Positions 15,179 to 24,964 of a stretch of DNA of 64,000 bases are shown in pieces. A program made the translations under genes and the position numbers. The stretch's first letter is position 1, and each line of letters starts with the position of its first letter. The notes beneath the pieces are model-generated. The model saw nothing but the letters and a program-made list of their open reading frames with translations. It was not told the DNA's origin and did no database searches. Source of the DNA: Trebonia sp963767685 (GTDB lineage: Bacteria > Actinomycetota > Actinomycetes > Streptosporangiales > Streptosporangiaceae); the NCBI GenBank assembly GCA_963767685.1, contig CAVYEZ010000005.1, positions 744,001-808,000 of the forward strand, in the 5' to 3' direction.

Positions 15179-15427
15179 CGTCCGCCAGGCAGGTACAGCC
15201 GACTAACTTATCATTGTTGAACTTATACACACAAGATTTTCAACGATAGTTACCCAATATGCCCAACCAGGCTTTATTGAGAAACTTAAAAATTGAGAAT
15301 CTTAAAACCTGGTCGCCTAAGTTAGCGCGCGCCGGAGGCAATGGTGACGACCGCAAGCGAACGGGGGCGGCGGTCCGCTGGCGGCCAGCGGCCGCGGAGC
15401 GCGGAACAACAAGCCGCCGGGGAAGAG
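15179..15427. other. AT-rich break between the toxin remnant and uvrA
   Basis: About 150 bases (15190-15330) are strikingly AT-rich for this genome, with an inverted repeat GTTGAA (15215-15220) / TTCAAC (15238-15243) and TTAAAAATTG-like runs. No gene is seen. The composition jump marks the end of the truncated RHS fragment and suggests an old insertion or deletion junction. Confidence 0.4.
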
Positions 15428-18289
<2,862 letters not shown>

Positions 18290-18668
18290 TGCGCGCTCTT
18301 TCTCTTAAGTCGAACGTCCTGGGCGTGCACGGACGGGCCCGGCGCCGATACCGGGCCACGGGCATCGTAACGAGGGGGTCTGACATTCCGTCCCCGCCGG
18401 AGAAACCGTCACGTACATAGCACTGCGCGCCCGCTCGTTATGCCCGGTCCCCGCGGCCGCCCCAGCGTCGGGGCCGACCGTCTCCCCAGGGTACGGCACC
18501 GCCGCGGCGCCGGCCGGGCGGACATGAAAATATCTTCGAAGAGGGAGTCAGCCGCTTCCGTTCGGGATACTCCTGTTCCCATCGCCAGGCCGTAACGCGC
18601 GGCCCCGGCCCGTCCCGGCGGAACGTCCCCGCCGGGCCAGCGGCACCGCAAACGCTATGATCGGGCCG
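18290..18668. other. Divergent promoter region of uvrA and the next gene
   Basis: No gene recognised. It holds the uvrA upstream region on the minus strand and, at 18656-18661, TATGAT for the plus-strand gene. A half LexA-like site GTTCGA occurs 20 bases upstream of uvrA. Confidence 0.35.
18656..18661 (+). promoter_or_regulatory. -10 element TATGAT, leaderless start at GTG 18669
   Basis: TATGAT is a near-consensus -10 box and ends seven bases before GTG 18669. The ATG at 18657 lies inside this box, so it is unlikely to be the start of translation. Confidence 0.55.
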
Positions 18669-19328
18669 GTGAGGCACAATCCGTCCACCGTCGTCGTGCT
18701 CGCCGGGCGGACCAGCGAGCAGGTGCTCGCCGCCGCCGGCCGGTCGCTCAACGTCGTCCTCGTCAGGCCCGCGGAACCACCGCCCGGGCCAGATGCCGGG
18801 CTCGGCGCCGGGATCGAGGCGGCGGCCGGGGCACTGCGCCGGGCCGCCGTCGTCTCCGCGCCGTACGTGCTCGTCGCCGCCGACCCGCTGAGCGCGGCCG
18901 CCGCCGCGTGGCAGGCGATGTGGGAGGTCACGGCCGAGCCGCGCGGGAGCGACGAGTTCGAGCTCCGGGCGGCGGAGACGCTGGCGGCCTGGCGGGCCAA
19001 GCGGTTCGAGCTCCCCGACTACTACCTGGTACTCGCGGATGAGGCGGGCCCGGCCGACGGTTCCGGCGGGCCGGGGGCGCCGGGGGCGCGCGGGCGGGGT
19101 GCCGACTTCTACCTGGGGCCGCTGCGGGCCGTCCGGCCGAACCGGGTGTCCGTCGCCGCCGGCGCCTCACCCGAGGCGCAGGCGGACGCGCTGCTGAGCG
19201 AGCTGGGCGCGCTGCGGCACGGCCCGTGGTGGCCCTCGCTCGATGAGGTCTTCGCCGCGGCGCGCGGGTTCTACCCGGGCACGCTCGCCGAGTCGCCCTC
19301 GGCGGGGCGGGCCAGCCTGCTCTCCTGA
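18669..19328 (+). CDS. Conserved hypothetical protein next to uvrA
   Basis: A 219-residue alanine-rich soluble protein. I do not recognise a domain. Visible features are an N-terminal strand-like VVVLAGRTSEQVLAAAG, SAPYVLVAADPLSAAAAAWQAMWE and a C-terminal HGPWWPSLDEVFAAARGFYPGTL. The GTG 18669 start is chosen from the leaderless -10 immediately before it; an ATG at 18657 would add four residues. It precedes a metallo-hydrolase gene that commonly accompanies uvrA in actinobacteria, but there is a 145-base gap and a separate promoter, so it need not be co-transcribed. Confidence 0.6.
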   Translation: MRHNPSTVVVLAGRTSEQVLAAAGRSLNVVLVRPAEPPPGPDAGLGAGIEAAAGALRRAAVVSAPYVLVAADPLSAAAAAWQAMWEVTAEPRGSDEFELRAAETLAAWRAKRFELPDYYLVLADEAGPADGSGGPGAPGARGRGADFYLGPLRAVRPNRVSVAAGASPEAQADALLSELGALRHGPWWPSLDEVFAAARGFYPGTLAESPSAGRASLLS

Positions 19329-19461
19329 CGGGCCCGGTTCCGGCGGCCGGCCTCGCCCGCGTGACCGGCCGGGCGTGGTCACGGGCATGCTCCCCGGCCG
19401 GCTCCCGCCGCGCGCCGGGTGACACGGCGGGGCGGCGCAGACACGCGGCCGCTGGCGAGGA

Positions 19462-19467
19462 TAGATT
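19462..19467 (+). promoter_or_regulatory. -10 element TAGATT of the metallo-hydrolase gene
   Basis: TAGATT ends six bases before GTG 19474 with no ribosome-binding site, fitting the leaderless pattern. Confidence 0.45.
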
Positions 19468-19473
19468 CTTCCC

Positions 19474-20127
19474 GTGACGTATTCGGGAGATGTACGTGTC
19501 GGCGGGCCGTCGGACACGCGGGAGATCAACGGGCTGACCGTGACCAAGATTGCCGTCGGCGGGATGAACAACAACGCCTACCTGCTGCGCGACTCCACCG
19601 GGCAGGGGCTGCTGATCGACGCGGCCGCCGAGCCGGCGCGACTGCTCGAGATGATCGGCGACACGCCGGTGGTGAAGATCGTGACCACCCACCAGCACGG
19701 CGACCACTGGCAGGCGCTCGCCGAGGTGAAGGCCGCGACCGGCGCGGTCACCGTGGCGCACCCCGCGGACGCGCCCGGCATCCCGGTGCCGACCGACGAG
19801 TTCGTCGAGGACGGCGACACGATCCAGTTCGGCGACACCCTGCTGCACGTGACGCACCTGGTCGGGCACACGCCCGGGTCGATCGCGGTGACCTACAATG
19901 CCGCCGGGCCCGAGCCGCACCTGTTCACCGGGGACTGCCTGTTCCCCGGCGGGGTCGGCAACACGCAGAAAGACCCGGCGCGGTTCGCCTCGCTGTACGA
20001 CGGGGTCGCGACCAAGATCTTCGGGCGGCTTCCTGACGCGACCTGGGTCTACCCGGGACACGGGGCGGACACCACGCTCGGGGCCGAGCGGCCCCACCTG
20101 GAAGAATGGCGCGAGCGCGGCTGGTAG
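19474..20127 (+). CDS. MBL-fold metallo-hydrolase
   Basis: A 217-residue metallo-beta-lactamase-fold hydrolase. The metal ligands are visible: THQHGDHW (HxHxDH, about residues 73-78), the histidine in HLVGHTPGS (about 130), the bridging Asp in FTGDCLFPGGVGNT (about 153) and the final His in VYPGHGADTT. The glyoxalase II-like layout and position beside uvrA match a family widespread in actinobacteria, sometimes annotated as hydroxyacylglutathione hydrolase-like; since these bacteria lack glutathione, a mycothiol or other thioester substrate is possible. The start is leaderless GTG 19474. Confidence 0.9.
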   Translation: MTYSGDVRVGGPSDTREINGLTVTKIAVGGMNNNAYLLRDSTGQGLLIDAAAEPARLLEMIGDTPVVKIVTTHQHGDHWQALAEVKAATGAVTVAHPADAPGIPVPTDEFVEDGDTIQFGDTLLHVTHLVGHTPGSIAVTYNAAGPEPHLFTGDCLFPGGVGNTQKDPARFASLYDGVATKIFGRLPDATWVYPGHGADTTLGAERPHLEEWRERGW

Positions 20128-20146
20128 AGCGGGCCGCCGCCTGCGG

Positions 20147-20164
20147 GCGCTTCTTGCTGTTATC
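20147..20164 (+). repeat. Short 3'-end repeat, copy A
   Basis: GCGCTTCTTGCTGTTATC, starting 20 bases after the metallo-hydrolase stop. Same sequence as copy B at 22034-22051. Confidence 0.7.
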
Positions 20165-20214
20165 GGAGGCGGAGCTCCCTGGTAGCCGCGAGGCCGGGCG
20201 CGGCCCTGCGGGGA

Positions 20215-20259
20215 TCAGCCCACGAGCGCGTCGCGGTGGGTCAGCGCCAGGCTCAATGT
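20215..20259 (-). pseudogene. 3' remnant of a paralogue of the gene at 22047-23216
   Basis: On the minus strand this reads TLSLALTHRDALVG followed by a stop, against TLALAHRDALLAR and stop at the end of the gene at 22047. Only about 15 codons survive. It shows that a second copy of that gene once ended here. Confidence 0.6.
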
Positions 20260-20342
20260 CCCGGTCACCGCGGGTGAACGCCCGCCCGAACCCCTCATAG
20301 GTAGTTCATACGTACTTACGGGCGCGAGTTGCGGTAATCAGG

Positions 20343-20510
20343 ATGCCCTTTCTCGGGGGGCCAGCCAGGTTCCTGCCGGGGATCGTCACCCGCTCCCGGT
20401 TCACCGGTGCCGGTTCTCAGGGGCTCCCCGCACCGCTTGGCCGACTACCGCCACCAGGTGCCGGAGATCTCGCCTCGGTACCGCCGCTCAGCAGGCGGCC
20501 ATGGCGCGCG
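20343..20510 (+). pseudogene. Decayed fragment of an LpxL-like acyltransferase
   Basis: The sequence resembles the C-terminal half of the intact acyltransferase at 20941-22026. MPFLGGPARFLPGIV corresponds to VPFLGGKGRFVPGVV, and after a frame change RLADYRHQVPEISP corresponds to RLPDYRHQVVEISR. The catalytic half is absent and the frame is broken, so no product is expected. It is part of a degenerated local duplication. Confidence 0.7.
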
Positions 20511-20690
20511 GCCACGCGGATTAGCGGGCCGGCCAGAGGTGCTCAACCACTTCGACGGCGCCGGCCGGCTGAAATGGTGCCGGGCGCCGATGGACTTCCG
20601 GGCGGCGCCGCCCAGGTCATCCACCGGAAATCTCAATCGGACCCGGCTCGCGAAACGCGACCGCTAAAGTACCGGCAGGGAGGACATGTC

Positions 20691-20960
20691 GTGGAAACAA
20701 TCGTTAACGACTACATAACCCGGGAACTCGTCCACGACGTGGCCCTGCTGCCGCTCGGTGACGCGACCTCGCTGCTTGAGACGGGCATCCTGCACTCGCT
20801 GAGCATGCTCAGGCTCGCGGTGTTCATCCGGGAGCGGTTCCAGGTCACGGTGGAAGATGCCGACCTCGTCCCCGAGAACTTCGACAGCGTGGACGCCATC
20901 TGCGCCTACCTTCGCGCCCGGGACGTGAAAGAGGCGAGCCATGCGGGCATCCGTGGCTGA
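20691..20960 (+). CDS. Acyl carrier protein-like
   Basis: An 89-residue protein with the four-helix acyl-carrier layout: MNDYITREL-like first helix, then LLETGILHSLSMLRLAVFIRERF, where the phosphopantetheine serine is in HSL rather than the usual DSL, and DADLVPENFDSVDAICAYLRAR at the end. GTG 20691 has GGGAGG eight bases upstream. The frame is open further left but that part belongs to the pseudogene. It overlaps the acyltransferase start by 20 bases, so this carrier probably hands acyl chains to that enzyme. The Asp-to-His change might alter recognition by the phosphopantetheinyl transferase. Confidence 0.75.
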   Translation: METIVNDYITRELVHDVALLPLGDATSLLETGILHSLSMLRLAVFIRERFQVTVEDADLVPENFDSVDAICAYLRARDVKEASHAGIRG

Positions 20961-22026
20961 GACGGTTCCAGCGGCCGGCCAGCGAAGCCGCCGGCCGTGG
21001 AGCATCCCCGTCCCGGGGGCGCTGCGCGCGGCCGAGGGCATCGCGTTCTGGCTGGTGACCGCGCCGTTCCTGGCGCTGCTGCCGCCTGCCATTGGCTACC
21101 GGGCCGCCTGCTGGCGGGGCGACTGGACGTTCCGGTCGGACCCCGGCAAGCGCGACGAGATAACGGGCAACCTGCGGCTGGTACTCGGCGGAGAACTCGG
21201 TGAGCAAGAGGCCGAGCGGATGACCCGGGAGGTCTTCCGGCACCGCAACTGCTGGATCATCGACGTGATGCGGATGCGGGGGAAGGGCAGGCGCCTGGGG
21301 AAGCTGGTCGAAATCCGCGGCCGCGAGCACCTGGACGCCGCGCTGGCCGGCGGCAAGGGGGCCATACTCTGCAGCCCTCACCAAGGGTCCTATCATTCCT
21401 CCTTCTCGCTGCTCCACGCCCGCGGGTACCCGGTCACTAGCATCGGCCGCTGGTGGTGGGAATTCCCGCCCGGCGCAACTCCCGCCGTCGTGCGGCGAAT
21501 GTGGGAACTCGTGTACGGCAGGCGGGTAGACCGCCACCGGCGTCGGCCGAACATCGCGCCGTGGCCGGGCCGGTGGCAGGTCGCGGTGCAGGCCGCGAAC
21601 GTGCTTCGGGCCAACGAGGTGGTGACGATCTGCTGCGATCCCCCGCCGCTGGCCGAGGAACAGCCCCGGGCCGTCGAAGTGCCCTTCCTCGGCGGCAAGG
21701 GCAGGTTCGTGCCGGGCGTCGTCATGCTCGCCCAGGCGACCGGTGCCTCCGTTCTCGTGATCAGCATCCGGCGCCTGCCGGACTACCGCCACCAGGTGGT
21801 GGAAATCTCGCGCCCGGTGCCGATGGACGGGGAGACGACCGTGGCGTTCGAGCGCTGCGCGGCTGCGCTGGACGCCGTTATCAGAGCGCACCCCACTGAA
21901 TGGGACATCTGGTACAACCGGCAGGACCTTGTCCGCATGGGGCTGGTCCCGGATGCCCCGCCGCAGGCGGCCATGGCAGGCGCCAGCGGGGACCGGGAGA
22001 CCGAACTCCAGCGGTCCTCCGGATAG
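20941..22026 (+). CDS. LpxL/HtrB-type acyltransferase
   Basis: A 361-residue membrane-associated acyltransferase of the lysophospholipid/lipid A type. It has a hydrophobic N-terminal helix (GIAFWLVTAPFLALLPPAIGY), the motif I region GAILCSPHQGSYHSSFSLL, and the substrate-binding VPFLGGKGRFVPGVV and IWYNRQDLV segments. In the usual HX4(D/E) catalytic pair the acidic residue is replaced by histidine here (HQGSYH), which may weaken or change activity. Gram-positive relatives acylate phosphatidylinositol mannosides or secondary metabolites. The overlapping carrier protein suggests an ACP-bound donor. The lipid acceptor is unknown. Confidence 0.78.
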   Translation: MRASVAETVPAAGQRSRRPWSIPVPGALRAAEGIAFWLVTAPFLALLPPAIGYRAACWRGDWTFRSDPGKRDEITGNLRLVLGGELGEQEAERMTREVFRHRNCWIIDVMRMRGKGRRLGKLVEIRGREHLDAALAGGKGAILCSPHQGSYHSSFSLLHARGYPVTSIGRWWWEFPPGATPAVVRRMWELVYGRRVDRHRRRPNIAPWPGRWQVAVQAANVLRANEVVTICCDPPPLAEEQPRAVEVPFLGGKGRFVPGVVMLAQATGASVLVISIRRLPDYRHQVVEISRPVPMDGETTVAFERCAAALDAVIRAHPTEWDIWYNRQDLVRMGLVPDAPPQAAMAGASGDRETELQRSSG

Positions 22027-22033
22027 GGCGCGA

Positions 22034-22051
22034 GCGCTTCTTGCTGTTATC
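22034..22051 (+). repeat. Short 3'-end repeat, copy B
   Basis: GCGCTTCTTGCTGTTATC, identical to copy A, lying between two converging genes; it contains the stop codon of the minus-strand gene (22047-22049). Confidence 0.7.
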
Positions 22052-23216
22052 TCGCCAGGAGCGCGTCGCGGTGGGCTAGGGCCAGCGTCAGCAGGGCCGC
22101 GGCGGCGGCTTGCAGGGGCGTGCCCGCGATGAGTTCGGTGACCGACCGCTCGTCGAAGGGGCGCGGCTTGATCACGCGGCCCTCGGCGTTGGCGTCGACC
22201 GGCTCGCCGAACAGGTCATCGTAGAGCGGCGCGTCGATCACCACGACCGCGAGCAGGTCGAGCGCGAACGTGAGCGGGTCGGCGCCGAGGCCAACGCACC
22301 ACGCGGCGACGCGGCCGTCGGCGAGGCCGCCGGTCATCGCCTTCGCCAGGGGCCAGGCGGCGTAGTCGATCGGCGCCCGCTCGCTGCCGTGGCCTTCGTC
22401 CGCGCCTAGGAGCTCCTCGGCGTACTCGCGCAGCAGGCCGCGCCACAGGCTGAAGTCGTTGGCCTCGTTCCACGGCGCCTCACCGGACGGCTGGAAGACG
22501 CCGACCGGGATCACCTGGTACAGGCCGCCCGCGTGGCTGACCTGGCCCGGGTGCCGGTAGTGGAGCGGGAACGTCGCGGTACCGGCCCGCCGGTCATGCC
22601 GCAGGGTCAGCGCGCTCGTCGCCATCGTCGCCGAGCGCCTGGCCAGCCCGGCCGGGGCGCCGAGGGCGGCCCGGTAGGGGCAGTGGCCGGGCGTGACCCC
22701 GCGCTCGGCGGCGGCGTACTCGAGGCCTGCCGGGCCGCTGGCGTCCACGCCGTCGAAGAACCTCCCGCGGCCGAAAGACAGTGCCGGGCCCGCCGACGCA
22801 GCCAGGTCCGCCTCGATGAGCCGGTAGGTGGGCCGGTTCTCGAAGACCGCGGGGGCGGCGAGCGCGGCCACCACGTCGCTGTAGCGCTGGTACCTGCCGC
22901 CGTCGGCGCGTTCCGGGAGCGCGTACGGGGCGAGGGACGCCAGGTCGGGGACGTCGGGCGGGGGCGCGTCCGGAAGGAACTCAAGCCGGACGCTGTCCAG
23001 CGGCACCGGCGCGGGCAGCCGCCAGGCCGGCGGGGCGAGCAGCGGGGTACCAGCGAGGCGGAGCTCCGGCGGGTAACCGGCCGCGGCGCGGACCGCCGCG
23101 TCGTAGCGGTCACGGTTGAGCGCGCCGAAGACCTGGAGCCACCGCTCTTCTGATGGCGTACGGTCGTTGACATCCTCCCCGCCGTGAGCGGCGGGGATTC
23201 CTCCTGCGCGGCTCAT
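22047..23216 (-). CDS. Conserved hypothetical protein, N-terminus replaced by IS605 insertion
   Basis: A 389-residue frame. Residues 18-389 are host sequence; the first 17 (MSRAGGIPAAHGGEDVN) come from the IS right end. Removing the IS restores GTG ACC GAC CGT ACG, giving MTDRTPSEERWLQVFGALN as the original N-terminus, so nothing but the start region was displaced. The C-terminal part (YQVIPVGVFQPSGEAPWNEANDF, LREYAEELLG, DPLTFALDLLAVVVIDAPLYDDLFG) reminds me of the ligand-binding region of some actinobacterial XRE-type regulators, but no helix-turn-helix is present. It would be translated by re-initiation after tnpB. Function unknown. Confidence 0.7.
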   Translation of the reverse strand: MSRAGGIPAAHGGEDVNDRTPSEERWLQVFGALNRDRYDAAVRAAAGYPPELRLAGTPLLAPPAWRLPAPVPLDSVRLEFLPDAPPPDVPDLASLAPYALPERADGGRYQRYSDVVAALAAPAVFENRPTYRLIEADLAASAGPALSFGRGRFFDGVDASGPAGLEYAAAERGVTPGHCPYRAALGAPAGLARRSATMATSALTLRHDRRAGTATFPLHYRHPGQVSHAGGLYQVIPVGVFQPSGEAPWNEANDFSLWRGLLREYAEELLGADEGHGSERAPIDYAAWPLAKAMTGGLADGRVAAWCVGLGADPLTFALDLLAVVVIDAPLYDDLFGEPVDANAEGRVIKPRPFDERSVTELIAGTPLQAAAAALLTLALAHRDALLAR

Positions 23217-23300
23217 GCCGCGCTCCGGCGGGTTCCTGTTTCACCGGGACGCGCCGGGGCAGGCCCCGGTCTTACGGTCCCTCCGCAGGCGTTTAGGGTG
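23167..23300 (-). ncRNA. Probable omega (reRNA) guide RNA of TnpB, copy 1
   Basis: Inferred only from family knowledge: TnpB nucleases use an RNA transcribed over the 3' end of tnpB and the right end of the element, with the guide read from the adjoining host DNA. Here the guide would begin CGACCGTACGCCATCA. The 5' limit is a guess. Confidence 0.35.
23177..23196. repeat. Right-end hairpin of IS copy 1
   Basis: A perfect eight-base stem (CCCCGCCG with CGGCGGGG) around loop TGAG, ten bases from the element tip. In this family TnpA recognises such subterminal hairpins. Confidence 0.7.
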
Positions 23301-24421
23301 TCGGCCTGCCCGGCCGCCACTTTCCGTCCTTCAAGGCGGATGTTCCGGGCCGCGTTCACGTCCCGGTCGTGGACCGTCCCGCATCCCGCGCACGTCCATT
23401 CCCGGACGCTCAGCGGCTTCGGTCCGTCCTTTACCCCGCACGCCGAGCAGACCTGGCTGGACGGGAACCAGCGGCCGACCTTCACGACCTGCCGTCCGTA
23501 GCGTTCGGCTTTCTCTTCGAGCAGCCGGATGAGCGTCGCCCACCCGGCATCGTGCACTGATTTCGCCAGCCTGGTGCGGCCCAGGCCGGATACTGCGAGG
23601 TCTTCGACGTAGACCGCTTGGTTGTCGCGGACCAGCCGGAGAGCCGTCTTGTGCAGGTGGTCGGCCCGCGCCTCACGGACCTTCCGGTGCTGCACGGCAA
23701 CGCGGACGCGGGCCTTAGCCCGGTTCGCAGAGCCTTTGTTCTTGCGGGACATGGCGCGCTGTGCCCGGACCAGCCTCCGTTCGGCCTTGCGCAGGTGCCG
23801 GGGGTTAGCGATCAGTTCCCCGTCCGAGGTGGCGGCCAGCACGGACAGGCCGAGGTCGATGCCGATATCGGATGCGGCGACGGGCAGTGGGGTAGCAGCC
23901 GCCTCCACCACGAACGAGGCGTAGTACCGGCCGTCCGCCTCGCGGATGACCGTGACGGACGACGGGGCCGATGGCAGGTCACGGGACCACTTCACCGTGA
24001 GGTTGCCGACCTTAGCGATGTACAGCCTGTCGCCGTGGAAGCTGAAGCCGTTGCGGGTGAGGCGGACCGACTGCCGGCGGTCTTTCCGGGACCGGAACCG
24101 GGGACGGCCGACCCTGCGGCCCTTCCGCTTGCCCGACAGGGAATCGAACCAGTTGCGGTAGGCGCGGCGGGCATCCTGGCACGCCTGTACCAGCGCCACG
24201 GAGGCGACCTCGCCGAGCCATTCCCGTCCCGGGGTCGCCTTGGCGAGCGTGATCACCCGGCGCTGCACCTCGGTGTCGCTGATTTTCTCGCCTGCCGCAT
24301 GGGCGGCGTCGCGGACGCGCAGTGCGTCGTTGAACACCACCCGGGCGCACCCGAATGTCCGGGCCAGCATCATCTCCTGATGCGGCTCCGGGTAGACGCG
24401 GTAACGGTAGCGGGCGAGCAC
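23213..24421 (-). CDS. tnpB: IS605 OrfB / TnpB RNA-guided nuclease
   Basis: A 402-residue TnpB. The RuvC-like catalytic acids are D189 (SDIGIDLGL), E273 (YVEDLAVSG) and D354 (HDRDVNAARN); a zinc ribbon uses C325, C328, C344 and C347 (CSACG, CAGCG). The N-terminal helix-turn-helix region and the conserved lysine/arginine-rich stretch KGRRVGRPRFRSRKDRR are present, so the protein looks active. GTG 24421 is set by a leaderless -10 TAGGCT seven bases upstream, back to back with that of tnpA. The stop TGA (23213-23215) overlaps the ATG of the interrupted host gene. Confidence 0.92.
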   Translation of the reverse strand: MLARYRYRVYPEPHQEMMLARTFGCARVVFNDALRVRDAAHAAGEKISDTEVQRRVITLAKATPGREWLGEVASVALVQACQDARRAYRNWFDSLSGKRKGRRVGRPRFRSRKDRRQSVRLTRNGFSFHGDRLYIAKVGNLTVKWSRDLPSAPSSVTVIREADGRYYASFVVEAAATPLPVAASDIGIDLGLSVLAATSDGELIANPRHLRKAERRLVRAQRAMSRKNKGSANRAKARVRVAVQHRKVREARADHLHKTALRLVRDNQAVYVEDLAVSGLGRTRLAKSVHDAGWATLIRLLEEKAERYGRQVVKVGRWFPSSQVCSACGVKDGPKPLSVREWTCAGCGTVHDRDVNAARNIRLEGRKVAAGQADTLNACGGTVRPGPAPARPGETGTRRSAA

Positions 24422-24428
24422 GTAACGT

Positions 24429-24438
24429 AGCCTACCAT
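24429..24438. promoter_or_regulatory. Overlapping divergent -10 elements of tnpA and tnpB, copy 1
   Basis: On the minus strand TAGGCT (24434-24429) lies seven bases before GTG 24421 of tnpB. On the plus strand TACCAT (24433-24438) lies seven bases before ATG 24446 of tnpA. The two boxes share two bases, so the promoters should exclude each other. Confidence 0.5.
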
Positions 24439-24445
24439 TTGGCCT

Positions 24446-24862
24446 ATGGTACTTGACGGCGATTACAGGCATGGCAGGCATGTGGTTTCCGCGCTTCATG
24501 TTCACTTGGTCTTCGTGACAAAATACCGGCGCGGCGTCCTCGACGACGGCATGCTCAGCTTCTGCGAGCAGGTGATGCGGAAGGTGTGCGAAGACTTCGA
24601 GGCCGACTTGCGGGAGTTCAACGGCGAGGCCGACCACGTCCGCCTGCTCATCTTCTACCCGCCGAAGGTCTCCGTGTCCGCGCTCGTGAACAGCCTTAAG
24701 GGGGTTTCGGCCCGCAGGCTCCGCTCCGAGTACACGGGGCGGGTGAACCGGGCGCGGATGAACGGGCATTTCTGGTCCCCGTCTTACTTCGCGGCTTCCT
24801 GCGGCGGTGCCCCGCTGTCGATCATCGCCCAGTACATCGAGCAGCAGCAGCGTCCGGCCTAA
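24446..24862 (+). CDS. tnpA: IS200/IS605 TnpA (Y1 HUH transposase), metal motif altered
   Basis: A 138-residue Y1 transposase, normal length. The catalytic tyrosine is Y130 (SIIAQYIEQQ) and the fold markers HLVFVTKYRRG, PPKVSVSALVNSLKGVSARRLR and GHFWSPSYFAASCGG are present. In the metal-binding HUH motif, usually DHVHLL, the second histidine is arginine (H64-V65-R66, codon CGC), which should reduce Mg binding and single-strand cleavage. Both copies share this change although they occupy different sites. It starts at leaderless ATG 24446. Confidence 0.9.
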   Translation: MVLDGDYRHGRHVVSALHVHLVFVTKYRRGVLDDGMLSFCEQVMRKVCEDFEADLREFNGEADHVRLLIFYPPKVSVSALVNSLKGVSARRLRSEYTGRVNRARMNGHFWSPSYFAASCGGAPLSIIAQYIEQQQRPA

Positions 24863-24881
24863 CGGCCGGGCCGGGACTAAC

Positions 24882-24901
24882 CCCGCCCTGAAGGACGGGG
24901 C
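24882..24901. repeat. Left-end hairpin of IS copy 1
   Basis: An imperfect eight-base stem (CCCCGCCC with GGACGGGG, one mismatch) and loop TGAA, about 17 bases from the left tip; mirror of the right-end hairpin. Confidence 0.6.
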
Positions 24902-24964
24902 CTGCGCCCCGGCCTCGGTCACGACCGGGCCCGCCCCGGCCGGAAATGTGATATTCCATCGCTC

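Larger units (their letters stand above)
23167..24917 (-). mobile_element. IS200/IS605-family element, copy 1
   Basis: A 1751-base element with divergent tnpA and tnpB. Its borders follow from comparison with copy 2 (41600-43350), which is identical except for three bases I could find (23188, 23193, 23746). Read on the minus strand it follows the host tetranucleotide TGAC (24918-24921) and ends in TCAA (23170-23167), without target duplication, as typical for this family. Subterminal hairpins with TGAR loops lie at each end (23177-23196; 24882-24901). It sits after the start codon of the 22047 gene. Total length and gene order resemble IS608-like elements. Confidence 0.92.

Noticed and set aside
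18305..18325. LexA/SOS box before uvrA
   Set aside because: Only one half-site (GTTCGA) is present; the other half TCGAAC with a four-base spacer is missing.
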